Assembly (NCBI RefSeq): GCF_945952095.1
Contig: NZ_CAMFHL010000146.1
Coordinates: 1-17,545, forward strand
Direction: 5' to 3'
Length of the DNA: 17,545 nt
DNA from: an uncultured Arsenicibacter sp.
GTDB lineage: Bacteria > Bacteroidota > Bacteroidia > Cytophagales > Spirosomataceae
The position numbers were made by a program, and so were the translations under genes. Below the pieces are notes generated by a model. That model was not told where the DNA came from. It was given only the letters and a program-made list of their open reading frames with translations, and did no database searches. Positions within the stretch are counted from its first letter, which is position 1. The number at the start of each line of letters is the position of its first letter. Shown here piece after piece: positions 1 to 6,343 of this stretch.

Positions 1-479
1 GTATAGTGTATTCCGTTCACCGAACACCTATCCTTCACTTGCTCTACTAATTCTTTGAATATCTTATAGTCAGGATGACTTACGTGCTGCACTTCCCTCA
101 TACGTGCAAATGCTTCATAGTATTTGCGGGTACTTATCCAGGGCATTGCCAGCTGCATACTCTGATATGACCGTTCGGTCTCGTCGATCAGGAACCGGAA
201 GATCATAATACACCATTCCTTTGCATCGGCAATCCGGTTGCCCATGGCGGTGGACCGGTGATACTGGTTCTTGTCTTTCTTTTTGCTGACCAGTTCGCGT
301 TTGTCAATCTGGAAATAATCAGCAACAACCTGCATAATAACAACCTCAATCGTATCCTTTGCAAAGGCATAGATAATGTGAGATTCCGGCATACGATCAA
401 TAACGGCCTGAAGCTCATTCACCGTTTCTTCAAGCTCTGATAGCCGTTTTTCGTATGTTTCACTTGGAAAATTACCCAT
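1..479 (-). CDS. DnaA domain IV-like protein, partial (C-terminus off the left edge)
   Basis: Reading the minus strand from an ATG at 479 gives 159 residues with no stop before the window edge. Residues about 8-28 look like a short amphipathic, Glu-rich coiled coil. Residues about 50-145 resemble the C-terminal DNA-binding domain of DnaA. A 'VVADYFQIDKRELVSKKK' stretch matches the family's Va-eyF-v-LlskkR start. A helical stretch follows, and then 'WISTRKYYEAFARMREV' stands where DnaA has its RDHTTVlha signature helix. The key RDHT residues are not kept, so box-specific binding is uncertain. The DnaA ATPase domain does not fit in the visible part. This is therefore a stand-alone DnaA-C-like helix-turn-helix protein, perhaps a replication or transcription regulator. 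It is divergent from the structural genes and has a Bacteroidota-type promoter candidate just upstream. The assignment is by eye; another HTH family is possible. Confidence 0.5.
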   Translation of the reverse strand, partial: MGNFPSETYEKRLSELEETVNELQAVIDRMPESHIIYAFAKDTIEVVIMQVVADYFQIDKRELVSKKKDKNQYHRSTAMGNRIADAKEWCIMIFRFLIDETERSYQSMQLAMPWISTRKYYEAFARMREVQHVSHPDYKIFKELVEQVKDRCSVNGIHY

Positions 480-501
480 AAATAATCACGCACTTACAGC
501 A

Positions 502-532
502 CAAATATCGGCCGTTGCGGCATTAATGTCAA
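502..532 (-). promoter_or_regulatory. Candidate Bacteroidota-type promoter for the leftward gene
   Basis: On the minus strand a TTG (530-532) is separated by exactly 20 nt from GATATTTG (502-509). That matches 7 of 8 positions of the Bacteroidota -7 box TAnnTTTG, at the spacing expected for the -33 TTG. The box ends about 22 nt before the start codon at 479, which would leave a short 5' leader. Confidence 0.4.
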
Positions 533-539
533 GCAAAAT

Positions 540-564
540 AATCAATATCAACTATTAATTAAAT
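540..564 (+). promoter_or_regulatory. 25-nt leader motif, copy 1
   Basis: This is one of three aligned copies sharing 18 of 25 positions with no gaps. Invariant blocks are AATCAAT (motif positions 1-7), ACTATT (12-17) and AAT (23-25), in a T/A-rich context. The last two bases plus the next G form an ATG (563-565), which opens a 19-codon ORF out of frame with the gene at 604. It could be a phage promoter, a regulator site or a translation-initiation leader. Confidence 0.5.
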
Positions 565-603
565 GAAATTTTGTGAAACACGAATAACAAAACGATTTCA
601 CAA

Positions 604-1521
604 ATGGAACCATTTGATTTAGAGGCTTTTGATAAGCAGGTTGGCGTTACGCCAGATACCGATCCGGTGAGCGTGAATGACCTGAACCTGCCGTCAGAAG
701 ATCAACAGGCCTTATCACAGGCAGCGGCACAGAAACCAACGGGTGTTTCGGCCCCTGTGACTCCTGCAACGGAGAATGTGCCGGAATACCTGAAGGAACA
801 CTTTACCGCAAAACCTACAGTTGAACCGATTGATTGGGGTACGGAGCTGGCCAAACTGACCGGCAATACACCCGCAGAAGGCACAGCTGTTACCGCTGAT
901 GATTTTCACCGTGAGTCGGCGGAGCGTTATGGGTACCAGCATTATCTGGACCAGACACCGGGCTACAAACAACTGTTTGACGAGGTTAACCGCGATTACA
1001 GCGGTACAAATGGGGAAACGCAGAAGCTATCAGACCTGAAAGCTACAATTCAGAATGCTGTTAAACAGCAACTTGGTGAGTTCGCGTCAGCGGGTGAGGT
1101 GCAGACAAAACTCAGCAACTACATTGACGATGACGGGAACCTGACTGACATCGGGGAAAAGTATGGCGAACACCTGCTGGCGCAGAAAAAACAGATGCTG
1201 AACGATGTGCAGGCCGAAGCCAAAAAATGGGCCAAGGAGTTTGCAGACAGCAATCTTGACGGCCGCAAAAAGTTTGACACGTTCATCATGAATGAGTTCA
1301 AGCCTACAGGTGTGGAATTGCCACAGGAAGATAAAGAATACCTGCGTGATCTGGTATTGAGCGGAAAAATCCATCAGCGACTGGAAAACCTTAGTCAGCA
1401 AGAGCTGGCCAGTGTAGCGGTTGCGCTTGATCCATATCTATTCGGGCGTCTGGCAAAGGCTCATTACGAAAAAGGCAGTTCAGTTGGCGCTAACGCCCGG
1501 CTTGCCCAGAGACTGAGCTAA
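604..1521 (+). CDS. Putative capsid scaffolding or head-assembly protein
   Basis: This 305-residue acidic, Gln-rich protein lies immediately upstream of the probable major capsid protein, the usual place for a scaffold or scaffold-protease. The first 110 residues or so are low-complexity (Pro, Thr, Ala, Asp and Gln rich) and likely disordered. Residues about 140-220 are rich in Lys, Glu, Gln and Ala and look helical, with coiled-coil character. The tail 'GANARLAQRLS' is basic, which is common in scaffolds that bind the inner capsid wall. I see no protease catalytic motif. The start has an AAA just before the ATG and no Shine-Dalgarno sequence. The role is inferred from position and composition; an internal head or minor structural protein is the alternative. 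Confidence 0.5.
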   Translation: MEPFDLEAFDKQVGVTPDTDPVSVNDLNLPSEDQQALSQAAAQKPTGVSAPVTPATENVPEYLKEHFTAKPTVEPIDWGTELAKLTGNTPAEGTAVTADDFHRESAERYGYQHYLDQTPGYKQLFDEVNRDYSGTNGETQKLSDLKATIQNAVKQQLGEFASAGEVQTKLSNYIDDDGNLTDIGEKYGEHLLAQKKQMLNDVQAEAKKWAKEFADSNLDGRKKFDTFIMNEFKPTGVELPQEDKEYLRDLVLSGKIHQRLENLSQQELASVAVALDPYLFGRLAKAHYEKGSSVGANARLAQRLS

Positions 1522-1563
1522 CAATAACGGTTTTATCACAACTTAATTTTTAACGAACACACA

Positions 1564-3129
1564 ATGACTGCTGTTCAGAACCCTCTGAAAATTGTAAAAA
1601 CTGACCGCGTATCACAGCGTATGGCGAATGATATGCCCCGTCGTAACTCACTGCTGTTAAAGCATGAGGTCATTACGGAAATGAGTCGGTTTGTAAACCC
1701 TGCCAACCCGTTCTTTATTTTCGGCGGCGGTTTTCTTGGTGGCGGAGAATCCGTAGAACCAAATCTGATTGACCCTGATATGCGGGGTATTGCATCGGAG
1801 TTTTACCGTATCCGGAAGTATCAGGAAGTCTGTACGCCTGCGCGGGTACTGGATAACCGGAATGTACCGGACACACTGGTTGCCGGTAAGAACTTCGACA
1901 TTACGCTTGACAAGTTTGTCGGTGATCCGGGTACCAAGCTCCTGTTGCGTGACCAGACAACCATGCTGATGGTTGTAAGCCAGCGCGGTTCGAGCGACAA
2001 ACGGTATGATTATACCCTCCAGCTCAACAACCAGGAAGGTAAAACGGCATCGGGCAGCCTGCTGGCCATTGACTCAATCCTGCAGTATGAGACAGGTAAC
2101 TCAGTGGGTGAAGGTTCATTCACCGGCTCGACCTTTGTAGACGAAGGTGAACAGCACGTTGACACCATGAACGTTATGCAGATTACCCGTCACTTGCTGA
2201 CAGAGACCGGTTCTGCCATGGCCGACGAACTGTTTAAGTTCACCGTTGAGATTACCGAAGAAAACGGCCTTGTCCGGACAGAAGATGTAGTTGTTGACAT
2301 TCCGATCAAATCGGCAAAGAAACACTTTGCGGCGATCAACCGTGACCTTTTGTTTGGTGTGCCGAACTTTAGCTTTAACAAGGTAATCGCCAACCGGATT
2401 AACAACAGCCGCTACCCTGAACGGCCGACCTATGCAGGCTACTACTGGTGGATGGACCGTTGCCCGTGGCAGTGGCCGGCCTTCCAGTCTGATCCGCTGG
2501 ATTCAGGCGTTAAGCTGATTGAGCGCATTATTGATCACCAGTCCGAAATTCAGGGCCGCAAGGTGAACCTCGTTGCCATGGCGACCGGCATCGGCCGTCA
2601 GTGGATCAAGAAGGTACTGCAACGCGCAATGGAACTGAAAAAGTACCAGATTCAGATCGTCGACCCGAAAGACCGGCTTAAAATCGGCTTTGAGGTGGAC
2701 GAGTATTACACGATGAATGGTACCCTGCGCGTGATTGATATGTTCCAGGGCCAGCACCAGTGGAGCGAGTATTTTGATAAGGCAACCTACAATGGTATAT
2801 CCTATGCCCAGCGTAGCCGCCATATCTACATTCAGCCGATGACAATTCCCGGCATGAATGGCAACCAGAAACCGGCCCGTCTGTATTTCAAGCGCGGCAA
2901 CGGCATCGACCGTGCATTTGTGCTGGGCACTTCTAATGGTATGTACGGACAGAATGGTCTGACACTGGAGAAGATGAACGCTATGAGCGAAGCCGGTGTG
3001 AAACGACTTCTGGAGAGCGGCAACAGCCGGATTGATTCTACGTTCGATGGTCGGGAGATTCATATGCTTTCGCACTTGTCGCCGTATATCAACTGTGATT
3101 ATATGTCACGCATTACGCTATACCCGTAA
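1564..3129 (+). CDS. Probable major capsid protein (HK97-type fold inferred)
   Basis: At 521 residues this is within the range of large Bacteroidota-phage capsid proteins. The N-terminal part holds a Gly-rich loop (FGGGFLGGG, near residues 52-60). The middle is beta-rich, with an insertion-like stretch around residues 130-200. The C-terminal end 'HMLSHLSPYINCDYMSRITLYP' is a hydrophobic closing strand as in capsid proteins. It directly follows the scaffold-like gene and precedes the adaptor-like gene. No signal peptide, transmembrane segment or enzyme motif is visible. The 43-nt gap before it is A/T-rich and has only a loose resemblance to the leader motif found at 540, 3138 and 12642. The capsid call rests mainly on length, composition and position; a sheath or other abundant structural protein is less likely. 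Confidence 0.6.
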   Translation: MTAVQNPLKIVKTDRVSQRMANDMPRRNSLLLKHEVITEMSRFVNPANPFFIFGGGFLGGGESVEPNLIDPDMRGIASEFYRIRKYQEVCTPARVLDNRNVPDTLVAGKNFDITLDKFVGDPGTKLLLRDQTTMLMVVSQRGSSDKRYDYTLQLNNQEGKTASGSLLAIDSILQYETGNSVGEGSFTGSTFVDEGEQHVDTMNVMQITRHLLTETGSAMADELFKFTVEITEENGLVRTEDVVVDIPIKSAKKHFAAINRDLLFGVPNFSFNKVIANRINNSRYPERPTYAGYYWWMDRCPWQWPAFQSDPLDSGVKLIERIIDHQSEIQGRKVNLVAMATGIGRQWIKKVLQRAMELKKYQIQIVDPKDRLKIGFEVDEYYTMNGTLRVIDMFQGQHQWSEYFDKATYNGISYAQRSRHIYIQPMTIPGMNGNQKPARLYFKRGNGIDRAFVLGTSNGMYGQNGLTLEKMNAMSEAGVKRLLESGNSRIDSTFDGREIHMLSHLSPYINCDYMSRITLYP

Positions 3130-3137
3130 TCGATTAC

Positions 3138-3162
3138 AATCAATATTGACTATTTTTTAAAT
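3138..3162 (+). promoter_or_regulatory. 25-nt leader motif, copy 2
   Basis: This is the second copy of the motif found at 540 and 12642. It sits in the 43-nt gap after the capsid gene. Where the other two copies end in ATG, this one ends in ATA (3161-3163), in frame with the GTG start at 3173 four codons later. It contains the perfect palindrome TCAATATTGA. Confidence 0.5.
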
Positions 3163-3172
3163 AAATATACTT

Positions 3173-4198
3173 GTGGAAGCATTTATCAGAGTGATTGACG
3201 ACAATGACCTTACCAATGGGGAAGGGGCGTTCCGTCCGACTGTTTTCTTGCCGGAGTCGGTAAAACGGATGCACAAAGGACTACCCGTAGAAATCAGTGT
3301 ACGGGATGAATTCGACCAGCCGTTTATGATGGCCATTACCGGTGTGAAGAAATTCGATCTGGATAATCCCGTCGAACTCCGGCAGTGGAAGAACATTACC
3401 ATTATGCTGAAACTTCCGGGCATGGAGGAACTGGCACGGCAACTGGAAGTCGTCGACCCGAATAAGGAAGATGAAGACGCACTTCAGCGTGAACGTCTTG
3501 AATTTGAGCTGCGCGGCCTTATCCTGGAACATGAAAAAGATCAGGAGTGGCTGCTGAAAGTGTATCGCCGTGTCGTGGGCCCGGCATCCGGCATTCCGGT
3601 AAAGACGCTGGCCAGAACACTGCTTGACCGTATCAAGCTGCACGATCCGAAAGCCAAGACCTATGGTATCAACCTGTTCCGCAAAGGGGGGAAATGGATT
3701 TTTGACGATGAAGATTTCGAGAATCAGGCTATTCTGGACAAGGCTATCGAGCGGGGTATTGTGGTCAAGGATGGCAAAGAATTCCGCACAACCGGTTCTG
3801 ACGGCAAAATCTTCGCAACATCGGAAGAACGGGCCATTTTCGAGATCATCAATAACAAGGCGCTCCGTGAATATCTGGTTGCGCGGATTTCCAGCGATCA
3901 GCCGACGATGGATGAAATTGTTATTCCGGAGGTCGTCAATGAAGAACTGGCTTCTTTGCTGGATGAAGTAGCGGTACCGGTTGTAAATCCGGATAAACCG
4001 AAGGAAACGGAACTGGATAAGCAGGAAGCTATCGCTACGCTGATTGCCCGGCTTGAACTGGCTGAAATGCTGACCACGGAGCCAAACGGCAAAATCACTA
4101 TTGCGGACATCAATCAAACCTTTGATGACCGTAATGCTCTGATTGAATTGCTTCTGAAAAACGAAGCCTTAACGAAACAACTGTCTTTCCTGATTTAA
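3173..4198 (+). CDS. Structural-region protein of unknown function (GTG start)
   Basis: This 341-residue protein is not recognised. It is strongly charged, and residues about 90-130 are Glu/Lys rich and probably helical (LEVVDPNKEDEDALQRERL). A compact alpha/beta segment follows, with a basic 'FRKGGKWIFDDEDFE' patch. The C-terminal third is acidic and helical. No catalytic motif, signal peptide or membrane segment is visible. A GTG at 3173 is chosen because the protein reads continuously from it and the preceding sequence is A/T-rich, as at other starts here. An ATA in frame at 3161 follows the leader motif. The first internal Met is near residue 28. Its place between the capsid and adaptor-like genes suggests a virion component or head-maturation factor. 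Confidence 0.6.
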   Translation: MEAFIRVIDDNDLTNGEGAFRPTVFLPESVKRMHKGLPVEISVRDEFDQPFMMAITGVKKFDLDNPVELRQWKNITIMLKLPGMEELARQLEVVDPNKEDEDALQRERLEFELRGLILEHEKDQEWLLKVYRRVVGPASGIPVKTLARTLLDRIKLHDPKAKTYGINLFRKGGKWIFDDEDFENQAILDKAIERGIVVKDGKEFRTTGSDGKIFATSEERAIFEIINNKALREYLVARISSDQPTMDEIVIPEVVNEELASLLDEVAVPVVNPDKPKETELDKQEAIATLIARLELAEMLTTEPNGKITIADINQTFDDRNALIELLLKNEALTKQLSFLI

Positions 4199-4209
4199 CC
4201 CTTTAAGCC

Positions 4210-4827
4210 ATGACAATACGGGAGGCCCATAACGAGTACAGACGGATTTGCGACCAGTTTGGCGACCCATGGTTGCGGCCTGCAGACTTTTTGGCTCGTT
4301 ATGTGGCCACTCGTCTGGTCTGGCTGGATGCCAAGTGTAAAGAGCCGGAAACGGAATATGTTCGCCGCCGTCTGCAGCCGTTCAGGGCAGAACTGGTAAG
4401 GAATAATGTAAGCGCTATTCCGATTGCCAGTGTGCCTGATTTCTTCTATCTGAGAAAGGTAACGCCATGGTTTGACGGTATTCCCGATAGCCCTGATTGT
4501 CCTCCGATTTCAGATGATGAGTACGGACAGATTATGCGTAATCCGCATACAAGACCCTGTGACTGGTTCCCGAAGCATCGGGAGAAGGCTGGTACCATTG
4601 AGATTTACAGCGAGACAATACCGGCGTGGGTAGCCATTACCTATATCCGGAAGCCTCCGGTACCGGTGTTTACCGAAGATCAGGCAGATAATTTACCAGA
4701 AGACGATTTATCGGTCGGGGAGATTCTGGAGCGGTTAACCGGACGGGTTGACCTCACTCTTGGAAACTTTAACCGAAGCCAGTTAATATCCGCTCAGGAG
4801 GTTCCTAAGCGGGAAACCAACAATTAA
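4210..4827 (+). CDS. Possible head-tail adaptor/connector protein
   Basis: This 205-residue protein is mostly helical at the N-terminus (REAHNEYRRICDQFG, then an aromatic and Arg-rich stretch). A beta strand pair 'GTIEIYSETIPAWVAITYIRKPPVPVF' lies near residues 136-162. An 'I-V-Y-P / V-A-I-T-Y-L-R-K-P' pattern like this is one I associate with neck or adaptor proteins encoded just after the capsid gene in Bacteroidota phages. Two Pro/Cys-containing loops lie between. The start follows the previous stop by 11 nt, and the stop is 2 nt before the next ATG, so the genes are probably co-translated. The function is an inference from position and this weak pattern. Confidence 0.4.
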   Translation: MTIREAHNEYRRICDQFGDPWLRPADFLARYVATRLVWLDAKCKEPETEYVRRRLQPFRAELVRNNVSAIPIASVPDFFYLRKVTPWFDGIPDSPDCPPISDDEYGQIMRNPHTRPCDWFPKHREKAGTIEIYSETIPAWVAITYIRKPPVPVFTEDQADNLPEDDLSVGEILERLTGRVDLTLGNFNRSQLISAQEVPKRETNN

Positions 4828-4829
4828 CC

Positions 4830-5996
4830 ATGACTTACAGAAGTTCAGTTTTTCCAACTCAGGAGCCGGATATTAAATCAGTTGATTGCCGGCCCAATGC
4901 TCCGTCAGTTATCATTCATTATGACGGCTCGACCACTGATGTTCCCCAACTGTCACAGGGAACGATTTCGTTTCCGGGTGCAAAGGTCAATTTGCCGGGT
5001 TCCGGCGTTGGCGGCAACGGGAATGATTTCAAAATCGACTTTGATAGTATCCCTAAAGGTGGTGCCGGGGTGAAGTTACGGGCGTGTGTACCTGCTCAGA
5101 AACGTATCCTGCGTTTCTACTGCAGCACGAATCCATGCACGAACTGTGGTTCAGACGCCCTCTCCATGCAGATCAAGCCGCTGCACGTTTGTGAACGGCC
5201 GGTGGAATACTACTATGAGAATCCGATTTTCGTAGATGCCGTAGAAGGCTGCGCCGAAACCTGTGAACAAATGCTGAACCTGCTGGCAAAACGCTGGAAT
5301 CAGTTCTATTCAGACTTCGGAACGGCAACTGTTGTGCAGGTAGGCAATAAGTCTGCATTGCAGGTTGAAGAAAAGATAGCCGGTGAGCTGACGTATCACA
5401 TTGTTGCAACGGAGGGACTGACAGACCCTATTGTCATTTCGCCGGCAGTACCTGGTACATACAGCAAAGACCTCATTAAAGAGTGGTTTTCGCCTATACC
5501 GTTTCCGTCATGTCCGGAGCCGGATGAATGTGTGAAGGTTATTGAAATGTTCCCTGTGATCAGTTTTCCGGGTGAATCAGCTGGTGTACTGACCTCAAAC
5601 CTGTCAGAATCTACCCAATCATCCAGCATTCAGGCGACACAGACCGTGGCCTTTATTACGGCCAACAACACCAACGGCAACAACGCCCGCGCTGCACTTT
5701 TGTCAATCCTTCGTGGCGGCAATAATGCCTATCTGGCTAAGATCAGCAATGATGCTACAGCTGTTGATGTACCGCTGTATATGCACTCGGTAGTGCGGGA
5801 AGATGATGGTTCGCCGGCTGCCTATGCTACGGCAAAAGCTGATTACTCAGGTGCATTGCAAATGTGGCGTAAGGCGACCGGTGGAGGTAAAAGCTACTAC
5901 GAGCTGCTGACAAGTTCACCGACGGCTCCGGTTGCGGCCGGGGACGATGTAGTGACGGCAGGATCTGCCAACGTTCCAAACCTGACATACGCATAA
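4830..5996 (+). CDS. Cys-containing structural-region protein of unknown function
   Basis: This 388-residue protein is not recognised. The first 90 residues or so are beta-rich and Gly/Pro rich (GGNGNDFKIDFDSIPKGG). A cysteine group follows (Cys 98, 103 and 106, then further Cys near 120 and 143-147), which could bind metal or form disulfides. Residues about 150-170 are a helix with a basic, aromatic face. The C-terminal 130 residues are Ser/Thr/Ala/Asn rich and probably beta-structured (TQTVAFITANNTNGNNARAA). No signal peptide or enzyme motif is visible. It begins 2 nt after the previous stop. A virion decoration, neck or tail-tube-like role fits the context, but none can be assigned. Confidence 0.6.
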   Translation: MTYRSSVFPTQEPDIKSVDCRPNAPSVIIHYDGSTTDVPQLSQGTISFPGAKVNLPGSGVGGNGNDFKIDFDSIPKGGAGVKLRACVPAQKRILRFYCSTNPCTNCGSDALSMQIKPLHVCERPVEYYYENPIFVDAVEGCAETCEQMLNLLAKRWNQFYSDFGTATVVQVGNKSALQVEEKIAGELTYHIVATEGLTDPIVISPAVPGTYSKDLIKEWFSPIPFPSCPEPDECVKVIEMFPVISFPGESAGVLTSNLSESTQSSSIQATQTVAFITANNTNGNNARAALLSILRGGNNAYLAKISNDATAVDVPLYMHSVVREDDGSPAAYATAKADYSGALQMWRKATGGGKSYYELLTSSPTAPVAAGDDVVTAGSANVPNLTYA

Positions 5997-6006
5997 CCGA
6001 AGCGCT

Positions 6007-6339
6007 ATGACTTTGAGAGAGATCGTCTCTCGGTTAAGAAAAGACCCGGCCGACGCATGGTACTACGTACAGGGAAATATTCGCCTGTTCATATACCGGC
6101 GTCGGCCGTGGCTTATCCGGAGACACATACGGGAACAGTTTGAATACCGGAAAACAGCGGCTAATGAATGCTATACCGGCGGGGCGTGCAAATGTTGCGG
6201 GTGCGAAACACCAGGAGTCTTTTTTGCAGATAAAGGCTGTGCAATTGCGAAAAAGGTACAGTGCAGCCATTTCGGGAAACCATGCTACCCGAAAATGATG
6301 GGCCGCAGAGCATGGAGTATTTACAAGAAATTCATTTAG
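6007..6339 (+). CDS. Small Cys-rich protein, zinc-ribbon-like, of a Bacteroidota-phage type
   Basis: This 110-residue protein has an N-terminal basic helical half (Arg-rich, residues 25-48). The compact C-terminal half carries eight cysteines at 55, 61, 63, 64, 66, 78, 86 and 93. The pattern C-x5-C-x-CC-x-C, later closing with 'PCYPKMM', is one I recall from small conserved proteins near structural genes of Bacteroidota phages. Their function is unknown to me. It may bind one or two zinc ions, or form disulfides. It lies 10 nt after the previous gene and 4 nt before the terminase gene. A packaging accessory or small DNA-binding role is possible. Confidence 0.6.
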   Translation: MTLREIVSRLRKDPADAWYYVQGNIRLFIYRRRPWLIRRHIREQFEYRKTAANECYTGGACKCCGCETPGVFFADKGCAIAKKVQCSHFGKPCYPKMMGRRAWSIYKKFI

Positions 6340-6343
6340 AGCG

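Larger units (their letters stand above)
480..603. other. Divergent intergenic region
   Basis: This A/T-rich gap of 124 nt separates the leftward DnaA-like gene from the rightward structural genes. It holds the leftward promoter candidate (502-532) and the first copy of the 25-nt leader motif (540-564). A 19-codon ORF from an ATG at 563 to a TAG at 620-622 overlaps the start of the 604 gene in another frame. A near match to the -7 box (AAATTTTG, 566-573) lies on the plus strand, but no -33 TTG is found at the right distance. No hairpin terminator is seen. Confidence 0.6.

Noticed and set aside
3146..3173. TTG-N17-TATACTTG as a promoter for the 3173 gene
   Set aside because: The spacing is too short for the Bacteroidota pattern and the downstream box overlaps the start codon.
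6015..6031. GAGAGA/TCTCTC 6-bp hairpin near the start of the Cys-rich small gene
   Set aside because: The stem is short, lies within coding sequence and has no further support.
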